From Methylobacterium sp. E-005 (lineage in GTDB: Bacteria > Pseudomonadota > Alphaproteobacteria > Rhizobiales > Beijerinckiaceae), in NCBI RefSeq assembly GCF_022829725.1, contig NZ_JAKSYG010000256.1, forward strand, positions 372,001 to 436,000: DNA of 64,000 nucleotides, in the 5' to 3' direction. Each line of letters starts with the position of its first letter. Position 1 is the first letter of the stretch. The notes under the pieces are model-generated. The model did no database searches. It worked only from the letters and a program-made list of their open reading frames with translations, and was not told the origin of the DNA. Below, piece after piece: positions 23,775 to 32,443 of the stretch. The position numbers were made by a program, and so were the translations under genes.

Positions 23775-24443
23775 TCACCCCGTCTCCGCGATATACCGCC
23801 CCAATGCCACAGCCGCCCGCAGCATGTGCGCCCTCATGCGCCGGGCGGCCGTCTCGCCATCGCCCTCGGCGATGGCCGCCAGGATCTCGCCGTGCTCGTC
23901 ATGCGAGCGGCGAATGCGATCGGCGTGGCGCAGCTGCGTCCGGCGAAAGGCGGCAAGGCGCTCACGGATCGCCAGAGCCTGCTCGGCCATGAAGCCGTTG
24001 TGGGTCGCCGTATAGAGCGCCTCGTGAAAGGCACGGTTGAAGCGGTCGTAGGCGTCGATGTCCCCGTCCCGGACTGCGTCGGCGGATTGAGCGTGGAGTT
24101 CCATCAAGTCCCCCCGCTCGAGGGGGGTCATCCGATAGGTGGCGAGACGCGCACACATCGCTTCGATCTCGGCGGTGGTCTCGAACATATCGGCGATGCG
24201 CTGCGGCGTCAGCCGCGCGACGACGACGCCCCGGCGCGGCCGAATTTCCACCAGCCCCGAGGCCGCGAGTTGCCGCAGCGCCTCCCGCACGGGCGTGCGC
24301 GAGGCCCCGTAGCGCTGCGCCAGATTCTGCTCGTCGAGGGCCGTGCCCGCCGCGATCGAGCCCGACGTGATGGCATCGGTGAGCGCATCGCGGATCCGGT
24401 CCGAAAGCAGTCCCGTGTCGATCTTTTGAAAGTCGCCGTGCAT
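23775..24443 (-). CDS. GntR-family (FadR-type, FCD domain) transcriptional regulator of the malonate genes
   Basis: A 222-residue repressor or activator. The N-terminal winged helix (about residues 10-75) has LSDRIRDALTDAI, LDEQNLAQRYGASRTPVREALRQL and GLVEIRPRRGVVVA. The C-terminal FCD ligand domain has the metal-binding pattern Asp/His (FNRAFHEALY, SHDEHGEI, MRAHML). It lies next to madLM and near the divergent mdc genes, and GntR-type MdcY controls malonate genes in Acinetobacter. So it is probably the malonate or malonyl-CoA sensor here, replacing the LysR-type MdcR of Klebsiella. The effector is inferred. Confidence 0.87.
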   Translation of the reverse strand: MHGDFQKIDTGLLSDRIRDALTDAITSGSIAAGTALDEQNLAQRYGASRTPVREALRQLAASGLVEIRPRRGVVVARLTPQRIADMFETTAEIEAMCARLATYRMTPLERGDLMELHAQSADAVRDGDIDAYDRFNRAFHEALYTATHNGFMAEQALAIRERLAAFRRTQLRHADRIRRSHDEHGEILAAIAEGDGETAARRMRAHMLRAAVALGRYIAETG

Positions 24444-24555
24444 CCGCTGATCCTAAACCAATCCGCGCGCCGCGGCTTCAAGACCATGGGGCAAACGAAG
24501 CAGTCCTCACTTCCCATCCACCGGATCATACGCTTCCAGTCATCCGGAACTCCGG

Positions 24556-25341
24556 TCAGCCAACCAGGGCTCGCACGGCCAGGAACAGGATCGAGGGCCC
24601 GACCAGACAGCCGATGCCGGTATGGAAGGTTGCCGTCAGGGCGCCGTAGGGCACCAGCTTGGGATCGGTCGCGGCAAGGCCCCCGGCGACGCCGCTGACC
24701 GTTCCCATCAAGCCGCCATACGCCATGGCGGAGCGCGGATTGTCGAGGCCGATCAACCGCGCCACCAGCGGCGTGCCGACCATGACCATCACTGCCTTGG
24801 TCACACCCGTCGCGATCGAGAGGGCCATGACCGTCGAATCGGCGCCGATTGCCGCGCCGGTCACGGGCCCCACGATGTAGGTGATCGCCCCGGCGCCGAT
24901 CGTCGTGATCGAGACCGCATCGTGATACCCGAACGCCACCGCCGTCAGGGTGCCGACGATGAAGGGCAGGATCGTCCCGAGGGCGAGGGCGAGCACACCC
25001 AGCAGTCCGGCCCGCCGGGCCTCGATGACGTCCACCTCGAAAGCCGTGGCCACGATGGCGAAATCGCGGAGCATCGCCCCGCCCATGACACCGATGCCGG
25101 CGAGCGCCGGGATGTCGGCGAGCCCCTTCTTTCCACCGGTGTAGAGCCCGCCGACATAGGCCAGCACCAGACCCAGCACGATGGCGATGGCGGAGCCATG
25201 AACCCGCCCATTGGTGAGATACTTGGCGGCGTAGTTCGAGACGAGGATCAGCGCCCCGATCACCGCGAAGGCGGCCACGAGGCTCTGCTCGACTAAGACG
25301 TGCTCGATGCCGTGCCAGATCCTGTGATCCATCGCGCTCAC
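24556..25341 (-). CDS. madM: Malonate transporter subunit MadM
   Basis: The large subunit of the two-part sodium-dependent malonate importer. The 261-residue protein is almost entirely hydrophobic, with about eight helices. It carries the family segments FAVIGALILVSNYAAKYLTNGRVHGSAIAI, LADIPALAGIGVMGGAMLRDFAIVATAF and the Gly-rich GAGAITYIVGPVTGAAIGADSTVMA. Its start overlaps the madL stop (ATGA), so both subunits are made together. It lies upstream of the GntR gene and divergent from mdcACDEGH, so it supplies the decarboxylase with substrate. Confidence 0.93.
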   Translation of the reverse strand: MSAMDHRIWHGIEHVLVEQSLVAAFAVIGALILVSNYAAKYLTNGRVHGSAIAIVLGLVLAYVGGLYTGGKKGLADIPALAGIGVMGGAMLRDFAIVATAFEVDVIEARRAGLLGVLALALGTILPFIVGTLTAVAFGYHDAVSITTIGAGAITYIVGPVTGAAIGADSTVMALSIATGVTKAVMVMVGTPLVARLIGLDNPRSAMAYGGLMGTVSGVAGGLAATDPKLVPYGALTATFHTGIGCLVGPSILFLAVRALVG

Positions 25342-25904
25342 TCCTTACCGGCAAGGGAGGCGGCAGGCCGACCGAGCGCGGCCGGTTCGGCATCGCCCTC
25401 GATCACCGATCCACCCTGCTCGACCGTGGCGCTGCCGGGATCGCGGCGGCCGATCCGGCTGAGCAGCGCCACCGCGCCGAAGCACAGGACCAGCGAGCCC
25501 GTGGCAGCGATCAGCACGATCGGGCCGCCGCTCATCGCGGCGACCACGTTCTGCTGGGCCGCCATGGCGACCACGATCGGGATGTACATGCCGGCCCAGA
25601 ACTCGACGCCGAACTGGACGCCCCTGGTCAGCTGGCCCCGCCGGGACAGCCAGAGGCGCGCCGCGATGAGCAGAATCATCGCGATGCCGACGCCGCCGAC
25701 ATTGGCTTTCACGCCGATAAGGAGACCGAGGAGATCGCCGAGATAGACGCCGATCAGCGTACAGGCGGCGAGCAGCGCGACACCGAGGACGATCATCGGC
25801 GTTGTCCAGCCGGTACGGCCGGCATTCGGGCGCATGACGGCCCCAGTCTCGACGCGCAGGGCATCAAGCGTCTCCTTCCCGATCCGGCTCGTCGGACGTT
25901 CCAC
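25338..25904 (-). CDS. madL: Malonate transporter subunit MadL
   Basis: The small subunit of the MadLM malonate symporter, with four helices (MIVLGVALLAACTLIGVYLGDLLG, VGGVGIAMILLIAARLWL, a GVEFWAGMYIPIVVAMAAQQNVVAAMSGG region and IVLIAATGSLVLCFG). The full frame from a GTG at 25904 gives 188 residues, but family members start near MIxxGVALLA. The ATG at 25796 (152 residues) is therefore the likelier start, and the stretch to 25904 may be leader. madM overlaps its end. Both genes diverge from mdcA across a short control region. Confidence 0.88.
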   Translation of the reverse strand: MERPTSRIGKETLDALRVETGAVMRPNAGRTGWTTPMIVLGVALLAACTLIGVYLGDLLGLLIGVKANVGGVGIAMILLIAARLWLSRRGQLTRGVQFGVEFWAGMYIPIVVAMAAQQNVVAAMSGGPIVLIAATGSLVLCFGAVALLSRIGRRDPGSATVEQGGSVIEGDAEPAALGRPAASLAGKE

Positions 25905-25908
25905 AAAT

Positions 25909-25943
25909 TATGCAGGATGTTGACAGGCTGGCAATCCCGCATA
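25909..25943. promoter_or_regulatory. Operator-like inverted repeat over the mdc promoter
   Basis: TATGCAGGAT (25909-25918) and ATCCCGCATA (25934-25943) form a near-perfect 10-bp inverted repeat (9 of 10) with 15 bases between. The consensus -35 box TTGACA (25920-25925) lies in the spacer, and a poor -10 (TACGGA, 25942-25947) overlaps the right arm. A repressor bound here would block RNA polymerase. The half-site GCATAC recurs at 26001. The neighbouring GntR protein is the natural candidate. Confidence 0.55.
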
Positions 25944-26009
25944 CGGAACCGTGATCGAAAGCGGTTTGAAAATACTTGCGCCTGGGTTATCTGCATGGTG
26001 GCATACGGA
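25939..26009 (+). repeat. Direct repeat GCATACGGA around the mdcA leader
   Basis: GCATACGGA occurs at 25939-25947, over the -10 region, and at 26001-26009, next to the mdcA ribosome site GGAGAAAGG. The two are 62 bases apart, about six helical turns, which would suit looping between bound proteins. Confidence 0.6.
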
Positions 26010-26023
26010 GAAAGGGCGCACGG

Positions 26024-27670
26024 ATGACCGAGTGGCGCGGCGAGAGGCAGGCCCGCGATGCCCGCCTCGAGGCGGGGCGCACCTTCGCCGACGGCAAGGT
26101 CGTGCCGGCCAGCGCAGTCGTCGACTTGCTTGAAGCAATCCTGCGACCCGGCGATCGCGTCTGCCTCGAGGGCGACAACCAGAAGCAGGCCGACTGTCTC
26201 GCCCGCGGCCTCAGCGCCTGCGATCCCGGCAAGATCCACGATCTCCATATGGTCCAGTCGGGGGTGGTGCTGCCGGAGCATCTCGACGTGTTCGAAACCG
26301 GCATCGCCAAGCGGCTCGACTATTCCTATTCCGGCCCGCAGGGCGCCCGCATCGCCAAGATGTTGTACGGCGGCCAGATTCAGCTCGGGGCGGTGCATAC
26401 CTACCTCGAACTGTTCGCCCGCTACTTCATCGATCTGACGCCCAACGTCGCGTTGATCGCCGGCGTCTCGGCCGACCGCCACGGAAACCTCTACACGGGC
26501 CCCAACACCGAGGACACGCCGACCGTCGTGGAGGCCACGGCCTTCAAGAACGGCGTCGTGGTCGCGCAGGTGAACGAGATCGTCGACACCGTCCCCCGGG
26601 TCGATATACCCGGCGACCGCGTGGACTTCGTGGTCGAGGCCGATACCCCCTTCTACGTGGAGCCGCTGTTCACCCGCGATCCGGCGGCCATGACCGAGAC
26701 CCAGATCCTCATCGCCATGATGGCGATCAAGGGGATCTACGCCGAGTACGGCATCCGCCGCCTCAACCACGGGATCGGGTTCGGCACGGCGGCGATCGAG
26801 CTGCTGCTGCCGACCTACGGCGAGAAGCTCGGGCTCAAGGGGAAGATCGCGACCCATTGGGCGCTCAACCCGCACCCGACGCTGATCCCCGCGATCGAGT
26901 CCGGCTGGGTGAAGCAGATCCACTGCTTCGGCTCCGAAGTCGGCATGGACCGCTACATCCGCGAGCGGCCCGACATCTTTTTCACAGGTTTGGACGGGAG
27001 TCTGCGGTCGAATCGGGCCTTCTGTCAGACGGCCGGGCTCTACGCCTGTGACATGTTCATCGGGGCGACGCTTCAGATCGACCTGATGGGCCATTCCTCG
27101 ACGGTGACGCAGTCGCGGGTCGCGGGCTTCGGCGGCGCGCCCAACATGGGCTCCGATCCCCACGGCCGCCGCCACCCATCCGATGCCTGGATGAAGGCGG
27201 GTCGCGAGGGGCAGATCGTCGGCGATCCGGCTTTGATGCGCGGGCGCAAGGTGGTCGTGCAGCTGGTCGAGACCTTCGGCGACAAGCTGGTGCCGACCTT
27301 CGTGGAGAAGCTCGACGCCCTGGAGCTCGCCAAAAAGATCGGCCTCGAACTGGCGCCGGTCATGATCTACGCGGACGACGTGACCCATATCGTCACCGAG
27401 GAGGGCATCGCCAACCTTCTGCTCTGCCGGGATGCCGACGAGCGCGAACAGGCGATCCGAGGGGTAGCCGGTTACACCGAGGTGGGACGCGGCCGCGACC
27501 GGGCGAAGGTCGAGGAACTGCGCGCCCGGGGCATCATCCGTCGGCCGGAGGATCTCGGCATCGAGCCGCTGGACGCCGACCGGGCCTTACTGGCCGCGAA
27601 GTCGATCAAGGATCTGGTTCACTGGTCCGGTGGCCTCTACGAACCGCCGGCGAAGTTCCGGAACTGGTAG
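26024..27670 (+). CDS. mdcA: Malonate decarboxylase alpha subunit (acyl carrier protein transferase)
   Basis: It swaps malonate for acetate on the acyl carrier subunit, the first step of the malonate decarboxylase cycle in the cytoplasm. The ATG at 26024 follows GGAGAAAGG and gives 548 residues, the normal size. The frame runs back to 25976, but that part is promoter. Family segments such as LEGDNQKQAD, GGQIQLGAVHTYLELFARYF, the Gly-rich FGGAPNMGSDPHGRRH and a C-terminal WSGGLYEPPAKFRNW are present. It is the first gene of mdcACDEGH; only 62 bases separate it from mdcC, where mdcB would normally lie. Confidence 0.96.
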   Translation: MTEWRGERQARDARLEAGRTFADGKVVPASAVVDLLEAILRPGDRVCLEGDNQKQADCLARGLSACDPGKIHDLHMVQSGVVLPEHLDVFETGIAKRLDYSYSGPQGARIAKMLYGGQIQLGAVHTYLELFARYFIDLTPNVALIAGVSADRHGNLYTGPNTEDTPTVVEATAFKNGVVVAQVNEIVDTVPRVDIPGDRVDFVVEADTPFYVEPLFTRDPAAMTETQILIAMMAIKGIYAEYGIRRLNHGIGFGTAAIELLLPTYGEKLGLKGKIATHWALNPHPTLIPAIESGWVKQIHCFGSEVGMDRYIRERPDIFFTGLDGSLRSNRAFCQTAGLYACDMFIGATLQIDLMGHSSTVTQSRVAGFGGAPNMGSDPHGRRHPSDAWMKAGREGQIVGDPALMRGRKVVVQLVETFGDKLVPTFVEKLDALELAKKIGLELAPVMIYADDVTHIVTEEGIANLLLCRDADEREQAIRGVAGYTEVGRGRDRAKVEELRARGIIRRPEDLGIEPLDADRALLAAKSIKDLVHWSGGLYEPPAKFRNW

Positions 27671-27732
27671 TTTAGACCGTAAGACCCCCCTCCCTACAGC
27701 GGAAGGCGGGTTGCCCTTCGAGGAACAGTCGG

Positions 27733-28041
27733 ATGGAATCCCTGACCTTCCGCCACACCACCCGGAAGCCGCTGCCCGGCTCGGTGCCGGACGCGATCAC
27801 CGGCGTTGTCGCGTCCGGCAATCTGGAGATTTTGCTGGAACGGGTTCTGCCACCGGATGCCTGCGAGGTCGCCATCGAGACGCCGATCGCAGGCTACGGC
27901 GACGTCTGGGCGGCTGTGGTGGCGGATTTCGTGGCCCGGGCGCAGCCCGGCGGCATCCGAATCAGCATCAATGACGGCGGTGCCCGCCCCGATACGGTGT
28001 CGCTGCGCCTGCTTCAGGGCGCCCGGCTGATGGAGGCCTGA
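27733..28041 (+). CDS. mdcC: Malonate decarboxylase acyl carrier protein (delta subunit)
   Basis: A 102-residue carrier that holds the 2'-(5''-phosphoribosyl)-3'-dephospho-CoA arm and shuttles acetyl and malonyl groups between the other subunits. The attachment serine is probably Ser28 in VVASGNLEILLERV, matching the GSG/ASG-NLE pattern of the family. The second half holds VAIETPIAGYGDVWAAVVADF and ISINDGGARPDTVSLRL. mdcG, which attaches the arm, is present downstream, but mdcB, which makes the precursor, is not in the operon. Confidence 0.94.
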   Translation: MESLTFRHTTRKPLPGSVPDAITGVVASGNLEILLERVLPPDACEVAIETPIAGYGDVWAAVVADFVARAQPGGIRISINDGGARPDTVSLRLLQGARLMEA

Positions 28042-28043
28042 GC

Positions 28044-28973
28044 ATGGCTGGCGACCGCGCCGCGAGCATCGATCCGAACGCCCTGAGCTGGTACGAGGCG
28101 TCTGCCCGCCAGCGCGTGGTGGCGCTCGTCGACCCGGGCACGTTTCAGGAGATCCTGCCGCCGGCCGAACGGCGGATGAGCCCACATCTGCCGCTGTTCG
28201 ACCTGCCCCGCGCCTTCGACGACGGCATCGTGGTCGGCCGCGCGACCCTCGACGGCAGCCGCATCCTGATCGCCGCCCAGGAGGGCCGCTTCATGGGTGG
28301 TGCCTTCGGCGAGATCCACGGGGCCAAGCTGGTCGGCCTGCTGCGCGCCGCATTGGAGCTGAAGCCCCGGGCGGTGCTGATCCTGTTCGACACCGGCGGC
28401 GTGCGCCTGCAGGAGGCCAATGCCGGCGAGACCGCCATCGCCGAGACCATGCGGGCGATCGTCGATGTCCGCGCGGCCGGCATCCCGGTGATCGGACTGA
28501 TCGGCGGGCGAGCCGGGTGCTACGGCGGCGGCGGCCTCATCGCCGGCACCTGCTCGCGGCTCGCCGTCTCGGAGGGTGGACGCATCTCGGTCTCGGGGCC
28601 GGAGGTGATCGAGACCAACAAGGGGGCCGAGGAATTCGATTCCCGCGACCGCGCGCTCGTCTGGCGGACAATGGGCGGCAAGCATCGGCGGCTGACCGGC
28701 GGCGCCGACGCCTTCTGCGCGGACACGGTCCCGGCCTTCCGACAGGCGGCCCTGGCGCTGATCGGCCGGGCCCCGGCCTTCGATCGCGACACCCTGGAGG
28801 CCGAGCAGGCACGGCTCGAAGACCGGCTCGCGCGCTTCGGCGATTGCCGTGACGCGACGGATGTGTGGCGGCGGCTCGGCGTCAACGACCCGGAGGCGGT
28901 ACCGGCGATGGATACGGACGCCTTCGACGCGACCGTGGCCCGGGTGAGGGAGGCGGACCATGACGCTCGCTGA
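28044..28973 (+). CDS. mdcD: Malonate decarboxylase beta subunit
   Basis: With MdcE it decarboxylates malonyl-S-ACP to acetyl-S-ACP and CO2. The 309-residue protein belongs to the carboxyltransferase (crotonase-like) superfamily, with the oxyanion-hole segments FMGGAFGEIHGAK and GGRAGCYGGGGLIAGTCSRLAVSEGGRISVSGPEVIE in two turns of the fold. It starts 2 bases after mdcC, and its end overlaps mdcE by 14 bases. No biotin carrier gene lies nearby, consistent with the biotin-independent, soluble type. Confidence 0.95.
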   Translation: MAGDRAASIDPNALSWYEASARQRVVALVDPGTFQEILPPAERRMSPHLPLFDLPRAFDDGIVVGRATLDGSRILIAAQEGRFMGGAFGEIHGAKLVGLLRAALELKPRAVLILFDTGGVRLQEANAGETAIAETMRAIVDVRAAGIPVIGLIGGRAGCYGGGGLIAGTCSRLAVSEGGRISVSGPEVIETNKGAEEFDSRDRALVWRTMGGKHRRLTGGADAFCADTVPAFRQAALALIGRAPAFDRDTLEAEQARLEDRLARFGDCRDATDVWRRLGVNDPEAVPAMDTDAFDATVARVREADHDAR

Positions 28974-29676
28974 GATCCTGGCTTCGCTGTTCCCCGAGGG
29001 GCACGACGTCACGGTCAGGGATGGGCTGGTGAGCGGGGCCGGGCCCCTTTCGGGCGGCCGCATCACCGTCATCGGCATCGACGGCGATACCCCGCTCGGG
29101 GTCGACGGCGCGCTCCAGCTGTCGCGGTGCGTGCTCGACGCGATCCGGGCTGGCGACGGAGCGCCGATCCTGGTTGCGGTCGATTCCGACAGCCAGCGCA
29201 TGAGCCGGCGGGACGAGCTGCTCGGGCTCAACGAATGCCTTGCCCACCTTGCCAAGGCGCTGCTGTTGGCGGACCGTTCGGGCCATCCGACGATCGGGCT
29301 GATTTACGGCCACTCGGCCGCAGGCGCGTTCATCGCGACGGCGCTGGCCACGCGGATCCTGGCGGCTCTGCCGGGGGCCAACCCGAGCGTGATGGACCTG
29401 CCCTCGGTCGCCCGGGTGACCAAGCTGCCCCTCGACAAGCTCGAGGACATGGCGAAATCGACACCGGTCTTCGCCCCCGGCCTCGACAACATGGTGGCGA
29501 CGGGCGCTGTCCACGTCGTCCTCGACCCGGACAAACCCCTCGTCGATCAAATCCGCGACCTCATCGCCGATAGGGAACCGGGCGATGCGCGCGACCGCCT
29601 CGGCGCGGAGCGTGGCGGCCGCCCGGTGGCGCGGGACGTCGCCCGGGCGGTGATCGATCAGGCGCGTCGCGGCTGA
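28960..29676 (+). CDS. mdcE: Malonate decarboxylase gamma subunit (codecarboxylase)
   Basis: The partner of MdcD in the malonyl-S-ACP decarboxylase heterodimer. It is 238 residues long and crotonase-like, with DSDSQRMSRRDELLGLNECLAHLAKAL, the glycine-rich GLIYGHSAAGAFIATALAT and VMDLPSVARVTKLPLDKLE, the segments that shape the shared active site. Its ATG at 28960 lies 14 bases inside the end of mdcD, so the two chains are probably made in equal amounts. Confidence 0.94.
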   Translation: MTLAEILASLFPEGHDVTVRDGLVSGAGPLSGGRITVIGIDGDTPLGVDGALQLSRCVLDAIRAGDGAPILVAVDSDSQRMSRRDELLGLNECLAHLAKALLLADRSGHPTIGLIYGHSAAGAFIATALATRILAALPGANPSVMDLPSVARVTKLPLDKLEDMAKSTPVFAPGLDNMVATGAVHVVLDPDKPLVDQIRDLIADREPGDARDRLGAERGGRPVARDVARAVIDQARRG

Positions 29677-29684
29677 GGCCGGTC

Positions 29685-30344
29685 GTGGCTGGGCCCTTTC
29701 GGCGCCACGATCTCGTCCGGATCGATCCCGAGATCTGGGCCGCATGGCTCGGGACCCGTCTGGATCTCGCGGGTCTTCGCCATCTCGACCGTTGGGCCGG
29801 TGCGGGCCGCCCGCTGATCGTGCGGCGGCGCGTGCCGGGGGAAACCGGCCCCGCGATACCCCTCGGCCTGCCGATGCCACCGGCAGACGGCAAGCGCCGG
29901 ATCGGTCTCGCCCTGCCGGCCGCCGCGCTGACATCGATGCCGGCCCCCGATCTGTCCGAGGCTGGGAGCCATGCTCCGGCGGCTTGGCGTCCGACCCTCA
30001 TGGCCCTTCGCGCACTCAGCCACGATCACGGTCTTGCGCCGCGGCCGTTCGGCAGCCTGCTCTGGCAGGCCGTCACCGGCCTGACCTATCTCAGCCCGAC
30101 CTCGGATCTCGATCTGCTCTGGCCCTGCCCGGAGCCAATCCCGTCTGGATTTCTCGCCAGCCTTGACGCGATCGCCCGACACGCCCCGATGCGCATCGAC
30201 GGGGAGATCCTGCTTCCGGACGGCACGGGCTTGCACTGGCGTGAGCTGCGTGAGGCACCGGAGGGCGGTTCGATCCTGGCCAAGACGCCTGAGGGCGTGA
30301 CGCTCAGATCCGTCGCCACCCTGCGCGAACCGGTCACCGCATGA
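29685..30344 (+). CDS. mdcG: Phosphoribosyl-dephospho-CoA transferase
   Basis: This nucleotidyltransferase attaches 2'-(5''-triphosphoribosyl)-3'-dephospho-CoA to the serine of MdcC, releasing pyrophosphate. The 219-residue product starts with GTG at 29685, eight bases after mdcE. The nucleotidyltransferase signature is FGSLLWQAVTGL followed by SPTSDLDLLW, where the two Asp of DLD would bind metal. Its end overlaps mdcH by ATGA. Its substrate is normally made by MdcB, which this operon lacks, so an MdcB or CitG homologue must be elsewhere. Confidence 0.93.
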   Translation: MAGPFRRHDLVRIDPEIWAAWLGTRLDLAGLRHLDRWAGAGRPLIVRRRVPGETGPAIPLGLPMPPADGKRRIGLALPAAALTSMPAPDLSEAGSHAPAAWRPTLMALRALSHDHGLAPRPFGSLLWQAVTGLTYLSPTSDLDLLWPCPEPIPSGFLASLDAIARHAPMRIDGEILLPDGTGLHWRELREAPEGGSILAKTPEGVTLRSVATLREPVTA

Positions 30345-31267
30345 CGCTGGCACTCCTCCTCTCCGGCCAGGGCGGCCAGCATCCTGGCATGTTCGACCGG
30401 ACGGCCGACCATCCGGAGACGCAGGCGATCTTCGCATCCGCCAAGCCGCTCCTCGGGGGCGTCGATCCGCGCGACCTCGTCCGGCAGGGCGGCGAGGCCC
30501 TGCACGCGAATCGAACCGGCCAGATCCTGTGCTGCTTGGCGGCCCTGGCCTCCTGGCGAGCGTTGGGCGGCGCCGTGACCGGCCGCACGATCGTGGCGGG
30601 CTACAGCATCGGCGATCTGGCGGCCTGGGGCGTCACCGGTCGGCTCGCTCCGGCGGACGTTTTGAAGCTCGCGGCGCGGCGGGCGGAGGCCATGGACAAG
30701 GCCTCGGGCACCGGGTTCGGGCTCGCGGGAATCCGTGGTCTCGGACTCGATGCGCTGCAAGCGCTGGCGGTTCGACACGCGTGCCACCTCGCCATCCGCA
30801 ATGCCGCCGATAGCGGCGTCGTCGGCGGTGCACGCGACGATCTGGAGGCGCTGTGTCGCGCAGCACACGAGCGGGGGGCGCAGCGGGCGGTTGTGCTTCC
30901 GGTTCACACCCCGTCGCACACGCCCATGCTGGCGGCGGCCTCGGACGCGTTTCGAGACGCCCTGGGCCAGATGCCCACCCAGCGCCCGCCGCCCGGAGCG
31001 CCGCGCCTCGTGAGCGGGCTGGACGGCGCGGTCGTGTTCCGCAGCGACGACGGGCTGGACAAGCTGGCGAAGCAGATCTCGCACTGCATCGACTGGGCCG
31101 CCTGCCTGGAGGCCTGCCGCGAGTACGGGGCGGACCACGTGCTGGAACTCGGCCCCGGACACGCCCTTGCCACCATGGCCAGATCGGCTCTGCCGGGCGC
31201 CAAGGTTCACGCGCTCGAGGAGTTCAGATCGATCGCCGGGGTCGCCGACTGGCTCGGCCGTCCATAG
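30341..31267 (+). CDS. mdcH: Malonyl-S-ACP:decarboxylase acyltransferase (malonyl transacylase)
   Basis: A 308-residue member of the FabD-like acyltransferase fold that loads malonyl groups from malonyl-CoA onto MdcC to prime the cycle. It has the N-terminal LLLSGQGGQHPGMF, the catalytic GYSIGDLAAW with Ser89, and PVHTPSHTPML with the catalytic His. The C-terminal VLELGPGHALATMA is also typical. It overlaps mdcG and is the last mdc gene; gmd starts 161 bases later. Confidence 0.94.
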   Translation: MTLALLLSGQGGQHPGMFDRTADHPETQAIFASAKPLLGGVDPRDLVRQGGEALHANRTGQILCCLAALASWRALGGAVTGRTIVAGYSIGDLAAWGVTGRLAPADVLKLAARRAEAMDKASGTGFGLAGIRGLGLDALQALAVRHACHLAIRNAADSGVVGGARDDLEALCRAAHERGAQRAVVLPVHTPSHTPMLAAASDAFRDALGQMPTQRPPPGAPRLVSGLDGAVVFRSDDGLDKLAKQISHCIDWAACLEACREYGADHVLELGPGHALATMARSALPGAKVHALEEFRSIAGVADWLGRP

Positions 31268-31428
31268 ATCTGTTGGGTCGCACCCGGATGAGGCGGCACG
31301 AGCCCGAGAATTTTTTCGACTTCCCGGCAGCGCATGGCGGCCCGGCGCAGTATTGCGAACGGCGCTCGCCTTGACGTGCGGGTCGCCCGGGTCGTAGCAG
31401 CCGGGCATATGTTGCGACGGGACGAGAT

Positions 31429-32412
31429 ATGACGGGCAAGCGCGCGCTGATCACGGGTGTGACGGGCCAGGACGGGGCGTATCTGGCGCAGCTTCTGCTG
31501 CAGAAGGGCTACGCGGTCACCGGCATCGTGCGCCGCTCGAGCCATGCCGGGGTGTTCGACCACCGGCTGAAGTGGCTCGGCATCCTCGACGATGTCGAGC
31601 TGGTCGACGGCAACCTGCTCGACCTCGCCGCGCTCATGCGGATCGTTCAGACCGCCAAGCCCGACGAGATCTACAACCTCGCCGCGCAGTCCTTCGTGAC
31701 CTCGTCCTGGCAGCAGCCGCTGCTGACCGGGCAGGTCACGGGTCTGGGCGCCGCGCACATGCTGGAATGCCTGCGCACGGTCGCGCCCGACGCGCGCTAC
31801 TACCAAGCCTCGACCTCGGAGATGTTCGGGCTGATCCAGGAGGAGCGTCAGAGCGAGACGACGCCGTTCTACCCGCGCTCGCCCTACGGCGTGGCCAAGC
31901 TCTACGCCCACTGGATGACCATCAACTACCGGGAGAGCTTCGGGCTGCACGCCTCGAACGGCATCCTGTTCAACCACGAGAGCCCGCTGCGCGGCGTGGA
32001 GTTCGTGACCCGCAAGGTCACGGACGCGGTGGCGCGGATCAAGCTGGGCAAGCAGAAGGAACTGCGGCTGGGCAACATCGACGCCAAGCGCGACTGGGGC
32101 CATGCCCGGGACTACGTCGAGGCGATGTGGCGGATGCTGCAGCAGGACCGGCCGGACGACTACGTGATCGCCACGGGGCGGACCACGACGGTGCGGGACC
32201 TGTGCGCGATCGCGTTCAAGCATGTCGGCCTGAACATCGACGAGCACCTCGTCATCGACCCGGCCCTGTTCCGGCCGGCGGAGGTGGAGGTTCTGCTGGG
32301 CAACCCGGCCAAGGCGAAGGCGACCTTCGGCTGGGAGGCCCAGACCAGCCTGGAAGCGCTGATCACCGAGATGGTCGACGCCGACCTCAAGCGCCTCAGC
32401 GCCAACGCGTGA
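31429..32412 (+). CDS. gmd: GDP-mannose 4,6-dehydratase
   Basis: It converts GDP-mannose to GDP-4-keto-6-deoxymannose, the precursor of fucose, rhamnose and perosamine sugars in surface polysaccharides. The 327-residue short-chain dehydrogenase has the NADP loop ITGVTGQDGAYLA, the substrate segment LAAQSFVTSSW, Ser/Tyr/Lys catalysis in QASTSEMFG and SPYGVAKLYAHW (Tyr153, Lys157), and FNHESPLRG. It is shorter than the E. coli enzyme but typical of other bacteria. No reductase, transaminase or glycosyltransferase is next to it, so it works with genes elsewhere. Confidence 0.94.
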   Translation: MTGKRALITGVTGQDGAYLAQLLLQKGYAVTGIVRRSSHAGVFDHRLKWLGILDDVELVDGNLLDLAALMRIVQTAKPDEIYNLAAQSFVTSSWQQPLLTGQVTGLGAAHMLECLRTVAPDARYYQASTSEMFGLIQEERQSETTPFYPRSPYGVAKLYAHWMTINYRESFGLHASNGILFNHESPLRGVEFVTRKVTDAVARIKLGKQKELRLGNIDAKRDWGHARDYVEAMWRMLQQDRPDDYVIATGRTTTVRDLCAIAFKHVGLNIDEHLVIDPALFRPAEVEVLLGNPAKAKATFGWEAQTSLEALITEMVDADLKRLSANA

Positions 32413-32443
32413 CGGGCCTCGTCGCCGTCCGCATCCGGTCCAT

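Noticed and set aside
25797..25904. Extra N-terminal 36 residues of MadL as a signal or sensing extension
   Set aside because: They show no hydrophobic or conserved features, and the family starts near the internal Met, so they are more likely untranslated leader.
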